Source: Novosphingobium flavum
GTDB lineage: Bacteria; Pseudomonadota; Alphaproteobacteria; Sphingomonadales; Sphingomonadaceae
Direction: 5' to 3'
NCBI RefSeq assembly: GCF_014230315.1
Contig: NZ_JACLAW010000003.1
Span: 124,001-188,000 of the forward strand
DNA: 64,000 nt
The notes beneath the pieces were generated by a model, which made no database searches, was not told the DNA's origin, and saw only the letters and a program-made list of their open reading frames with translations. How positions within the stretch are numbered: position 1 is the first letter of the stretch; every line of letters starts with the position of its first letter. The position numbers were made by a program, and so were the translations under genes. This document shows positions 1 through 8,240 of this stretch, piece after piece.

Positions 1-600
1 CTTCTGCGCTGCCTGCTGCTCGCCTTCCGCATTGATCACCTTCGCGCGCCGTTCGCGCTCGGCTTCGGCCTGGCGCGCGATCGCCCGGATCATCGTCTCA
101 GTGATATCGACCTGCTTGATCTCGACATTGCCGACCTTGATCCCCCAGGCCGCGGTGTGGGCGTCCAGGATCTCCTGAATGTCGCTGTTGAGCCGGTCGC
201 GTTCTGCCAGCATCTCGTCGAGTTCGTGCTTGCCGAGCACCGAGCGCAGCGTGGTCTGGGCAAGCTGGCTAGTGGCGTTGAGGAAATCCTCGACCTGGAT
301 GATGGCCTTTTCGGGATCGATGATGCGGAAATAGATCACCGCGTTGACGCGCACCGAGACATTGTCGTGCGAGATCACGTCCTGCGGCGGAACGTCGAGC
401 ACCGTGGTGCGCAGGTCGGTGCGGACCATCTGCTGCACGAAGGGCACGAGCAGGATCAGCCCCGGCCCCTTGACGCCGGTGAACCGCCCGAGCGTGAACA
501 CTACGCCGCGCTGGTATTCGCGCAGGATCCGGATCGCGGCTGACAGAAACACCAGCAGCAGGATCGCGACGGGAGCGTAAAACGCGAGGTTCGGGAGCAT
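1..600 (-). CDS. Slipin / stomatin-like SPFH (band 7) membrane protein, 3' end missing
   Basis: Partial gene; about 200 residues are visible and the C-terminus lies beyond the left edge. The first 20 residues form a hydrophobic membrane anchor. The start of a band-7/SPFH domain follows ([14 protein letters not shown], then [10 protein letters not shown]). A charged coiled-coil begins near residue 180 ([19 protein letters not shown]). Slipins oligomerise on the inner membrane and are the usual partner of NfeD proteases. The ATG starts on the base directly after the nfeD stop, so the two are one transcription unit. Family call is secure; the client proteins are unknown. Confidence 0.9.
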   Translation of the reverse strand, partial: MLPNLAFYAPVAILLLVFLSAAIRILREYQRGVVFTLGRFTGVKGPGLILLVPFVQQMVRTDLRTTVLDVPPQDVISHDNVSVRVNAVIYFRIIDPEKAIIQVEDFLNATSQLAQTTLRSVLGKHELDEMLAERDRLNSDIQEILDAHTAAWGIKVGNVEIKQVDITETMIRAIARQAEAERERRAKVINAEGEQQAAQK

Positions 601-2025
601 TCAATCCTCCTTGGCCGCAAGGTCCTCGATGTGGACGGTCAGACCCTTTAGGCCGGCGACGCGGACAGGCTGTCCCCGGGTGAATTGACGCCCGCCCCAT
701 GCCGCCCAGCGCTCGCCGTGAACGAAGACGTGGCCCTTGCCGTCCGCCCAGTCCTGGACGGTTCCGCGCGCGCCGATCATCTCCTCGCGCCCGCTCACCA
801 CTTTGCGTCCGCGCGCCGCCAGCGCGGTGCGGACAAGCAGCATGACGAATCCGGCGCTCGCCAACGTGATGCCGCCGATCAGCGACCAGGAAATGCGGAA
901 TTCGGGCGTGTCGGCATCGATCAGGATCGTGGCGCCCAGTGCAAACGAGATCACGCCGCCGAGGCCAAGTATGCCGTGCGAGGACAGGAATGCCTCGCCC
1001 ACCAGCATGCCCGTGCCGAGCAGGATCAGCGCCACCCCCGCATAGTTCACCGGCAACATGGCGAAAGCGTACAACCCGGTGAACAGACAGATCGCGCCGA
1101 GCGTGCCGGGCAGGAAGGCGCCGGGGTTCATGAATTCGAAGATCAGGCCGTAGATGCCCAGCATCATCAGCAACATCGCGACATTGGGATCGGTGATCGC
1201 CCCGAGCATCCGCGTGCGCCAATCGGGCGCGGCATGGATGAGCGCGAGGTGCGCGGTTTCAAGCGTCACGCTCCTGCCGGCCACGGTGACGACACGCCCC
1301 TGCATCTGCACGAGCAGGTCGCGCAGGTCACGTGCCTCGACGTCGATGACGTGCTCCCTGAGCGCAGCCGACGCCGACAGGCTAGCGGCCTCGCGCACCG
1401 CCTTCTCGGCCCAATCTGCATTGCGACCGCGCAGCTCGGCGACCGAGCGGATGAAGGCGACGGCATCGTTCGTCGCCTTGAGTTCCAGATGGCTTGCTTG
1501 CTTCTTAGGGGCATTGTTGTCCGGAGTGCCCGAGAACCCGCCGACCGCGACCGGCGTCGCCGCACCGGTATTGGTGCCCGGGGCCATCGCGGCAATGTGG
1601 CTGGCATAGAGAATGAACGTCCCCGCACTGGCCGCCCGGGCGCCGCTGGGGCCAACCCAGGCCGCGACCGGGACAGGCGAAGCGAGTATCGCGCGGATGA
1701 TCTGACGCATCGAACTGTCGAGCCCGCCCGGCGTGTCCATCTGCAGGATGACGAGCGGCGCCTGCCGCCGGGCTGCAGATTCCAGCCCCCGCACCACATA
1801 GTCTGCCGTGGCCGGGCCGACCGCGCCTTCCAGATGCAGCACGATGGCCACGCGGCCGGCATCCATATCACGCCCGGCGGGCGTCGATGGCACCGGCGCC
1901 AGCAGGAAGCCTGCAACGACCAGCGCTGCGACCAGCCGGTAGAGCCGGACAGCTTGCAGGAGACCGTGCCTGAAACGCATTGCCTGCCAACCCATGAACG
2001 GGCCGGACTCGCTCGATCGCGCCAT
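601..2025 (-). CDS. NfeD-family membrane-bound serine protease (ClpP class)
   Basis: Full-length NfeD of 474 residues. A signal or anchor segment lies near residues 27-45. A ClpP/crotonase-fold protease domain follows, with MDTPGG at about 96-101 and the nucleophile in AASAGT (Ser about 133). Several membrane helices run from about residue 285, and an OB-fold NfeD domain ends the protein (RGTVQDWADGKGHV). Family members cleave slipin C-termini, and the next gene downstream is a slipin with no intergenic base. The start is uncertain: ATG codons at 1995 and 1980 are also possible, and 1980 gives a more typical signal peptide. No strong Shine-Dalgarno sequence separates them. Confidence 0.9.
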   Translation of the reverse strand: MARSSESGPFMGWQAMRFRHGLLQAVRLYRLVAALVVAGFLLAPVPSTPAGRDMDAGRVAIVLHLEGAVGPATADYVVRGLESAARRQAPLVILQMDTPGGLDSSMRQIIRAILASPVPVAAWVGPSGARAASAGTFILYASHIAAMAPGTNTGAATPVAVGGFSGTPDNNAPKKQASHLELKATNDAVAFIRSVAELRGRNADWAEKAVREAASLSASAALREHVIDVEARDLRDLLVQMQGRVVTVAGRSVTLETAHLALIHAAPDWRTRMLGAITDPNVAMLLMMLGIYGLIFEFMNPGAFLPGTLGAICLFTGLYAFAMLPVNYAGVALILLGTGMLVGEAFLSSHGILGLGGVISFALGATILIDADTPEFRISWSLIGGITLASAGFVMLLVRTALAARGRKVVSGREEMIGARGTVQDWADGKGHVFVHGERWAAWGGRQFTRGQPVRVAGLKGLTVHIEDLAAKED

Positions 2026-2242
2026 CGAAGAGCACCGTGGCCCTCAATTCGCTTGGGCCGTATCCATAGCACAAATCGGGGGCGGCATCAGCAAAATCCC
2101 GCCGCGCAGCCGGGCGAGCCTCGCCAAGAGACACTCCGGGAGCGGATCCATAGCCCCTGTCCTATGGTCCGGCCAAATTCCGATATTTGACTCGGCCATG
2201 CCGGTCATCGACATCCCCAGGCAACGATAAGGGAGGGAATGC

Positions 2243-3286
2243 ATGGTCGTCAGAATGAGCCGCCGGGTCTTCGTCAGTTCGGCCACCGCATGCTCGGCAA
2301 GCCTGTTCGCAAAGCCAGCAGCTGCCTGGAACCAGCAGCCAGTGCTGGCCCGCGTCATTCTGGACAATGATTTCGCAGGCGATCCGGACGGTCTGTTCCA
2401 GCTCGCGCATCATGTCCTGTGCCGGTCCGTCAAAATTCCGCTGATCATCGGGTCGCATCTTCCTGCCCGCTTCGGCAGCGGGCATGATGCGCTGGATTCT
2501 GCGGCGCGGGCCCGCGAACTGCTTGCGGTCATGAAGCTCGAGGGTGCCTACAATCCCATCGCGGGATCGGAAGCGCCGATGCTCTCGCGTGGCTCATGGA
2601 CGCCCGGCGCAGCCTCGGCCGCGATCGTGCGCGAAGCCATGCGCGATGACGCGAAGGAACCGCTCATCTACGCGTCCGGCGCGGGCCTGACGGATCTGGC
2701 CCTGGCCTGGCTGACAGATCCGCGCATCGGGCGGCGGATCAAATTGATCTGGATCGGGGGCAACAGCCACCCCGGCCTTGGCAATCCGGGCACCAAGGCT
2801 GGTGGGCCCGAGTTCAATTTTTCGATCGACCCTGTTGCCGCACAGGTCATCTTCAACGAGTCCGACATCGAAATCTGGCAAGTTCCGTCCGACGCCTACA
2901 CCCAGATGCTGTTCACAACCGCCGAACTGGAGGAGCTGGGCGCGGCCAGCCCCTTGGGCGCCTGGCTGAAAGCCAAGGTGGATGCGGTGCCGGAGATGTT
3001 TGCCAAGATCCCGGGCGTGCCGCCCGTGGCACTCACCGACGCTTACGTGCTGGGCGACAGCCCGCTGGTAACCTTGTCGGCGCTGGTACCGCCCATGCAG
3101 CCCGATCCCACTTCCAGTCGCTACAAATTGCTGCCCACGCCGCACCTGCTGGACGACGGTACTTACCTGGAGCAACCGGGCGGCCGCCCCATGCGGGTTT
3201 ACACGGAGCTTGATGCAAACCTGACATTCCGGGACATGCTGGCACGCTTCAGGCTTCACGGCATGGCCCGCCACCGCCCCGCGTGA
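2243..3286 (+). CDS. Tat-exported nucleoside hydrolase-like protein
   Basis: A 347-residue protein with a twin-arginine signal (SRRVFV at residues 6-11, cleavage probably after AAA near 28). The mature part begins with a nucleoside-hydrolase-type metal motif, DNDFAGDPDG at 41-50. In the classic DxDxxxDD motif the last Asp would sit at 48; here it is Pro, with Asp at 49. Inosine-uridine hydrolases split N-glycosidic bonds of nucleosides using a Ca2+ held by these Asp residues. GGGAGG six bases before the ATG supports this start. Divergent from nfeD. A periplasmic nucleoside-salvage role is inferred; the substrate is unknown. Confidence 0.75.
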   Translation: MVVRMSRRVFVSSATACSASLFAKPAAAWNQQPVLARVILDNDFAGDPDGLFQLAHHVLCRSVKIPLIIGSHLPARFGSGHDALDSAARARELLAVMKLEGAYNPIAGSEAPMLSRGSWTPGAASAAIVREAMRDDAKEPLIYASGAGLTDLALAWLTDPRIGRRIKLIWIGGNSHPGLGNPGTKAGGPEFNFSIDPVAAQVIFNESDIEIWQVPSDAYTQMLFTTAELEELGAASPLGAWLKAKVDAVPEMFAKIPGVPPVALTDAYVLGDSPLVTLSALVPPMQPDPTSSRYKLLPTPHLLDDGTYLEQPGGRPMRVYTELDANLTFRDMLARFRLHGMARHRPA

Positions 3287-3332
3287 ATTTCACCGCCAGC
3301 TTCGGAGAAGCGGCCATCCGGGGAGTTCCGTT

Positions 3333-4019
3333 CTAGGCGTCCGGCTTTCGCGCGAACCAGAGACTGTGCATGTCCGTTTCGCTGCCGGCATAGGCCGGCA
3401 CGACAACCTCATCGACATCGAAGCCGACCTCGGCCAGTTCCTTGCCGAAACATGCATCGGGATAGGCCGACCATATGGCCAGCAGGCCGCCGGGCCGCAG
3501 CGCGGCAGAGGCGGAACGCAGCCCAGATCGGCTGTAAAGACGGTCGTTGGCAAGCTGCACGAAGGCGTCAGGCCCGTTATCCACGTCGAGAAGGATCGCA
3601 TCAAACAGCTCGTCGGCGGCGATGATCAGGTCGTGGACATCGGTCATGGCCACCGAGACGCGGGGATCCGCAATGCTTTCGCCGAAGATGTGGGCAAGCG
3701 GGCCTTGCGCCCAGGCCAGCACCTCGGGGACGAGTTCGGCGACCACGATCCCCGCATCGCTGCCCCAGGCCTTTAGTGCCGCCCGCAGCGTGAAGCCCAT
3801 TCCCAAACCACCGATCAGCACGCTGCCGCCGCGATCTGCAAGACGCTCGGCCGCCATCGTCGCAAGCGCTTCTTCCGACACGTGATCCGTGCTGCCCATC
3901 AGCTCCTCGTCCCCGAGCTGGATGGAGAAATCGTCACCACACCGGAAAAGCTGCAGCTTCTCGCCGCTGGGCAGCAGCGCGGTGCTGACGAGATGGATGT
4001 CTTCATCGGCCTCGTCCAA
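3333..4019 (-). CDS. Spermidine synthase-like class I methyltransferase-fold protein
   Basis: SpeE-like Rossmann protein. A glycine-rich motif IGGLGMGFTLRAAL is followed by an acidic strand end (VVAELVPEVL) and by DAILLDVDNGP, the order seen in polyamine aminopropyltransferases and their relatives. Short bacterial homologues of about 220-230 residues are usually annotated spermidine synthase-like, with no proven substrate. The start is uncertain. TTG at 4019 gives 228 residues and the expected family N-terminus. A GTG at 4172 in the same frame would add about 50 residues that do not look family-like and that span a small dyad (GTACG-ACAA-CGTAC). No operon partner. Confidence 0.7.
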   Translation of the reverse strand: MDEADEDIHLVSTALLPSGEKLQLFRCGDDFSIQLGDEELMGSTDHVSEEALATMAAERLADRGGSVLIGGLGMGFTLRAALKAWGSDAGIVVAELVPEVLAWAQGPLAHIFGESIADPRVSVAMTDVHDLIIAADELFDAILLDVDNGPDAFVQLANDRLYSRSGLRSASAALRPGGLLAIWSAYPDACFGKELAEVGFDVDEVVVPAYAGSETDMHSLWFARKPDA

Positions 4020-4302
4020 GCCCGGCAGGGTTGCAGGCACGAGTTGTGAGGCGTGTTCGCCCGGGCTTGCGTACGACAACGTACATTGTCCTTGATCGGG
4101 ATCGCAGCCGCAGGTGTACTTGAAGCGGAATGTGACCTGTGGTGGGAAGGCGCGAAAGCCATCGGCGGTCACGAGCGAAGCTACGGGTTAAGCCCCCGCA
4201 CTGCAATTGCAAGTCCCACGTAACGGCCGCCGGGGCATGCTGCCGAGTGGGAGGAGCGGTGTTGCGCTCGGCATTTGTCTCCTGCGCCACTATGATCGGC
4301 GC

Positions 4303-4776
4303 ATGATACAGATTCTGATCGATGCCGACGCCTGCCCGGTGAAAGATGAAACCTACAAGGTCGCCGCGCGCCACAACATATCCGTCGTGGTCATCAGCAA
4401 CAGCCCGATCCGGGTCCCGCGCGATCCGCTGGTATCACGCAAGATCGTCAGCGATGCATTTGATGCGGCCGACGACTGGATCGTCGAGCATGCCACCTCC
4501 AGCACGGTTGTCGTCACAGCCGACATCCTGCTGGCAAAGCGTTGCCTCGACTTGGGTGCGACGGTCGTTGCCCCGACCGGCAAGCCCTTTACCAGCTCAT
4601 CCATCGGAAGCGCCATCGCCGTGCGGGCGATCATGTCCGACCTGCGGGCGGGTGGCGAAATCGTTGGCGGGCCGCCGCCATTCAGCAATGCCGATCGCTC
4701 GCGTTTTCTCTCTGCCATGGATGAAGCATTGGTGAGACTGCGGCGGCAAGCCGCGAATCAGATCCCATCGCCTTGA
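4303..4776 (+). CDS. yaiI: YaiI/YqxD family protein (DUF188, PIN-like NYN fold)
   Basis: A 157-residue UPF0178/DUF188 protein. It begins MIQILIDADACPVKDE, the family signature with the conserved Asp pair and Cys-Pro. VVTADILLAKR and GKPFTSSSIG follow near the middle. The family is predicted to have a PIN-like nuclease fold, but its biochemical role is not established. The reading frame is open 32 codons further upstream, but the family always starts at this Met, so 4303 is chosen. It stands alone, divergent from the spermidine-synthase-like gene. Function is not assigned beyond the family. Confidence 0.9.
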   Translation: MIQILIDADACPVKDETYKVAARHNISVVVISNSPIRVPRDPLVSRKIVSDAFDAADDWIVEHATSSTVVVTADILLAKRCLDLGATVVAPTGKPFTSSSIGSAIAVRAIMSDLRAGGEIVGGPPPFSNADRSRFLSAMDEALVRLRRQAANQIPSP

Positions 4777-5138
4777 TCCGTCATGGCCGTTTTCCTGCGA
4801 AAAGGGGCGGCAGGCGCCTGGCCAAGACCGCACCGCATATCCGGCCATCCCCGATGGCGGCCGCGAAACGGGAGAACCTTGCCAATGCGAAGCATGATGG
4901 GCTGAGCGGCAACCGGGATATTTCCGCCATCCGTTTGCCCCGCGCTCGCCAGTTTCTTTTGTGTGTCTCGAATTATCTCGATTTCGCCTTTTCCCCCCTT
5001 CCCATTACCCCCTTCGTCAGCTAACAGCGCCGCCGGACAGCTGCTCCCGGGGCCGCGATTTTCATTTTGCGGTTCAGGGTAGTTCATACTGGCCAAGCTA
5101 CTTGATGATATTCCTGATGGTATCGGGAAGATCATAGT
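4777..5138. other. 362-base stretch with no convincing gene
   Basis: Between yaiI and tRNA-Glu. Two overlapping open frames on opposite strands have no recognisable family or ribosome-binding site. A pyrimidine-rich tract (about 4980-5020) stands out. The AT-richer last 60 bases probably carry the tRNA promoter. Confidence 0.5.
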
Positions 5139-5213
5139 GGCCCCTTCGTCTAGCGGTCAGGACGCGGCCCTCTCACGGCTGAAACACGGGTTCGATTCCC
5201 GTAGGGGTCACCA
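5139..5213 (+). tRNA. tRNA-Glu (anticodon CTC)
   Basis: A 75-base cloverleaf including an encoded CCA. The acceptor arms GGCCCCT and AGGGGTC pair, with one G-T. The D arm lies in TCTAGCGGTCAGGA. The anticodon loop CTCTCAC has anticodon CTC, which reads GAG (Glu). The T arm contains GGTTCGATTCC. The accessory part of the window begins directly downstream, which makes this tRNA a candidate integration site. No duplicate of its 3' end and no integrase were seen. Confidence 0.95.
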
Positions 5214-5489
5214 ACAAAATCAACCATATAGCGCGTTTACTGGCTCTGGTTTCGGGCCGATTGAGCCAACCCGGAAACGCGCCTGCTCTAGCTAAACGTG
5301 GACAACGTCCCTGCCGCCCATCGGAACATGGGAATGCTGAGCGAAGCTGTCTTGCCGAACGCGCTGCCGATTGACGTCCTTGTCGCAAGAAACCCATATT
5401 CCACCGGCTTGAAGCGCGCTCACCCGTCCTTCGCCAAGCAGCATGACCAGCAGACGCCCCTTGCCGTTCATGCGCATGGGCCATTCGTT

Positions 5490-6746
5490 TCAAAGGCCCA
5501 AATGGGCACATGCCTCCAAAAACCGGGCCTGCGCACGAAAGGCCCGCAACAGCTCATTCAACGTGGACGTGGGACCGCAATTTGCGCCTATCTTCATCAG
5601 AAGGCTGCTGCGGCCAGCATCGTATTCCAGCGTCTGCGTGAGCACATTGAAAGCTGCACGTCCGTCGGGTGCGATAAATCCCATCGACCCGCCGAAGGCA
5701 CCTCGGGCATTTGGCTCAGTCGCGGCAATTACCTCCATCGCTGAAAGCTTGGGCAGGCCCACTGTGGATTGCGAAGGAAACATAGCACGGAGCAGGCCTA
5801 TCCCGTCGCGCCCCGTTTCACTCCGGATGCTGACGACAGAACTCAGTTCGTGCGCCGTTGGGCGCGTAACGAGCGTAAGGCGACTACGTGGTGCAGAAGT
5901 GTCGTTGCCGGAAACTCGCTGCAGTTCGGCAAGGATTGAGGCAGCAACCGGCCGCGCCCGGGCTGATCGGCCGCTTCGGGCCAAGTCTTGACGTTGGGCC
6001 ATGTCGTCGTCGAGCCGGGCAGCACGGCCCAACGTGTCGACAAACGTCTTGGTCCAAATCTCTCCGCCCTGCTGCGCGAACAACAGTTCCGATGAAAAAG
6101 AGGCGAAGCCCACGCCGCCTGTTGATACCATTCCTCCCCAGTCTGCCTTCCGGACGGAGCGGAGGCTTTCATAGATCAACCTCGGGTCGTTCCCCAGTCC
6201 GTCGAGCATCGCCTCCACCACCAACTGAACCTCGTCGCAAAGTCCGGCGCGGAGATGGCCCATGAGCGCGGTGAGCCGGCCGCGATCGTCGCGTGCCCTA
6301 TGGCCGGGCCGGTGCAGGTAGCCACCCGTTGGTACCGGCGGCAGACCAACAGAGGGCAGCCGAACCGGTTGAGGCGCCCCGAACAGTCCGAACCAGAGCA
6401 TCGGCGACCTGGAAGCAGTGCCAGTATTGCCCGGTGGACGGGGCACACTGTGCCCCAGCCCGCGGGCTGCATCATAGGTCAGGTATCCTGCCGCATAGGC
6501 ACCCTCGCGCGTCGACTGGCGGACCCGATCGAGGGCCGGTGCCACCTCATCCGCGCTATGAGCAGTGATGATCGCGTGTGGCTCGCTGAAAAGCTGCGCC
6601 GTTGCACCCGAATTCCAGTCGTCCAGCAGGACAAACGGCTCGGAGATGCCTGGAAGGGACGCGCGGCCAGCATGGACCGGCGACCACAGGGCTGACCAGC
6701 CCTGGTCGCCTGCCATGGAATCCGCTGCGGTTGCCGCGTGGACCAT
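5490..6746 (-). CDS. Degenerate PabB-like chorismate-binding family protein
   Basis: A 418-residue protein aligned by eye to aminodeoxychorismate synthase component I. The N-terminal part (FVLLDDW near 38, then GAYAAGYLTYDAARGLG and LWFGLF) matches PabB. The chorismate-binding half is recognisable in AMEVIAATEPNARGAFGGSMGF and AAFNVLTQTLEYDAGR. Most catalytic motifs are changed. The GDxYQxN segment reads CDEVQLV. The KG(T) segment is WTKTFVDT. The KExAEHxMxVDLxRND block is absent. FPxGSxTGAPK reads FPSQSTVGLPK. Only an HxxS type motif (AHELSSVVS) survives. The ATG overlaps the stop of the upstream DHA2 exporter (TGATG), so both are co-translated. It may be decaying or may have a new role; normal PabB activity is unlikely. 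Confidence 0.7.
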   Translation of the reverse strand: MVHAATAADSMAGDQGWSALWSPVHAGRASLPGISEPFVLLDDWNSGATAQLFSEPHAIITAHSADEVAPALDRVRQSTREGAYAAGYLTYDAARGLGHSVPRPPGNTGTASRSPMLWFGLFGAPQPVRLPSVGLPPVPTGGYLHRPGHRARDDRGRLTALMGHLRAGLCDEVQLVVEAMLDGLGNDPRLIYESLRSVRKADWGGMVSTGGVGFASFSSELLFAQQGGEIWTKTFVDTLGRAARLDDDMAQRQDLARSGRSARARPVAASILAELQRVSGNDTSAPRSRLTLVTRPTAHELSSVVSIRSETGRDGIGLLRAMFPSQSTVGLPKLSAMEVIAATEPNARGAFGGSMGFIAPDGRAAFNVLTQTLEYDAGRSSLLMKIGANCGPTSTLNELLRAFRAQARFLEACAHLGL

Positions 6747-8170
6747 CACCCTGCCCGCCGTTCCGTCGCCGGGAAAGCCGGGCGGCTCATCTCGGCCCCG
6801 TCGCCGAAGGCGAAACCACGGTTGTTGAAGATGGCCAGCAGCGAAAGTCCGGTCACTGTCCAGATCGCAGCGCCGAAGTCGGCGAAGGTGGGCACCGCGC
6901 GGCCACCAAGGCGCATGGAGATTCCCAGCGAAGTGGCCGCCGCGCAGATGCCAACCGACAGGGAGAGCTGTTGAAACGTAGCGTAGAAACTGGTCGCCCG
7001 ACTCATTTGCTCCGGCTCTATGTCGGCATAGGCAATGGCGTTGAAAGCCGTGAACTGCAGCGAGACAAGGAAGCCACAGCAAAGCAGGAGCACGAAGATC
7101 GCCGGCATCGGCCAGGCATGGCGGATGAGCCCCGTCATCGCGTAGAACAGGGGGGAAGCCACGCCGACAACCATAAGGGTCGTGCGAAAGCCGACCCTGC
7201 GCAGGATCTTTGGCGCCACGCTTTTCATCGTGAAGGCGCCGAGCGCCGAGGCAAAGGTCACGGTCCCGCTGGCTGCGGCGGACAGGCCGAAGGTAAGTTG
7301 CAGCAGCATCGGCATAAGAAACGGCATGGCGCCCTGGGTGATGCGGGTCAGCGACCCCCCGATCAGCGAGCGGCGAAACGTGGAGATCCGCAGCAGGGAA
7401 AGGTCCAGCACGGGAGCATCGGCCCGCCTTGCGTGTCTCACGTAGGCGAACCCGGACAGGAGCCCCGCACCGATCAGCCCCGCACCGATCATCGGGTGAA
7501 CCGAGCGCCCCGCCAGTTGGAGACCGAAGATGAGCGGCGCCAGCGTGAACCCGCACAGGATAAAGCCGGCGAGATCGAACGGGGCCGCCTCGGCTACGGC
7601 ATGTTCGGCAATATACCGGCCCACCATGGCGATCCCGAACAGGCCCATCGGCAGGTTGATCCAGAATATCCAGCGCCAGTCGAGCCAGGTCACGATGGCC
7701 CCGCCCACCGGAGGCCCCAGGATCGGCCCCAGCATGGCCGGCATGGTCAACCAGGCGATGGCGGCAACCAGTTCATGTTTGCGAACGGTGCGCAACAGGA
7801 CCAGCCGGCCAACCGGGACCATCAGTGCCCCGCCAACCCCCTGAACGACGCGAGCGACCACCAAACTCGTGAGCCCAGTTGCCATGCCGCAAAAAATGGA
7901 CCCGGCAACGAACAGCGCGATGGCGGCCTGAAACGTGCGGCGCGCGCCGAAGCGATCCGCCAACGGGCCGGAAGCAGGAATGAACACTGCGAGGGCAAGA
8001 AGATATCCGGTAAGCGCGAGGCTGATCTGTGCCGGCGACACATGGAATTCCCGCGCCATGGTCGGAAGCACCGTAGCGAGAACCGTGGCATCAAGGTTCT
8101 GCATGAACAGCGCACAGGCAACGATCAGCGCGACGCGGCGAAAGCCGGAGGGAGCGTCGGCAGGCAACAT
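6746..8170 (-). CDS. MFS transporter, DHA2 (drug:H+ antiporter) family
   Basis: A 474-residue polytopic protein of the EmrB/MdtD type. It opens with LFMQNLDATVLATVLPTMA (motif D1-like). ADRFGARRTF (MFS motif A) follows near residue 70, and GPILGPPVGGAI (antiporter motif C) near 150. About 13-14 hydrophobic segments fit DHA2. Such proteins expel drugs or metabolites in exchange for protons. The stop overlaps the start of the PabB-like gene (TGATG), so the exporter and the PabB-like protein form a coupled pair. The 5' neighbour on the same strand is an AAHS importer with a hairpin between them. The exported compound is unknown. Confidence 0.88.
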   Translation of the reverse strand: MLPADAPSGFRRVALIVACALFMQNLDATVLATVLPTMAREFHVSPAQISLALTGYLLALAVFIPASGPLADRFGARRTFQAAIALFVAGSIFCGMATGLTSLVVARVVQGVGGALMVPVGRLVLLRTVRKHELVAAIAWLTMPAMLGPILGPPVGGAIVTWLDWRWIFWINLPMGLFGIAMVGRYIAEHAVAEAAPFDLAGFILCGFTLAPLIFGLQLAGRSVHPMIGAGLIGAGLLSGFAYVRHARRADAPVLDLSLLRISTFRRSLIGGSLTRITQGAMPFLMPMLLQLTFGLSAAASGTVTFASALGAFTMKSVAPKILRRVGFRTTLMVVGVASPLFYAMTGLIRHAWPMPAIFVLLLCCGFLVSLQFTAFNAIAYADIEPEQMSRATSFYATFQQLSLSVGICAAATSLGISMRLGGRAVPTFADFGAAIWTVTGLSLLAIFNNRGFAFGDGAEMSRPAFPATERRAG

Positions 8171-8196
8171 GTTCTATGTTTCGCTTGTTCGGGGTT

Positions 8197-8234
8197 CCGG
8201 ACCAGCAACAGCCAGGAGATTGCTGCTGGTCCGG
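8197..8234 (-). terminator. Long hairpin between the two MFS genes
   Basis: Perfect 11-bp stem: CCGGACCAGCA at 8197-8207 pairs with TGCTGGTCCGG at 8224-8234. It starts 7 bases past the AAHS transporter stop and lies 26 bases before the next start. There is no T-run, so it may be a weak terminator, a processing site or a 3'-end stabiliser. Confidence 0.45.
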
Positions 8235-8240
8235 TCCCGG

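Noticed and set aside
685..2190. Long forward open frame (about 500 codons) opposite nfeD
   Set aside because: Arg/His/Asp-rich low-information translation antisense to a clear NfeD gene; a by-product of high GC.
5292..5477. 61-codon reverse frame 12 bases after the PabB-like stop
   Set aside because: No ribosome-binding site or family; not PabC-like. Kept only as a possibility.
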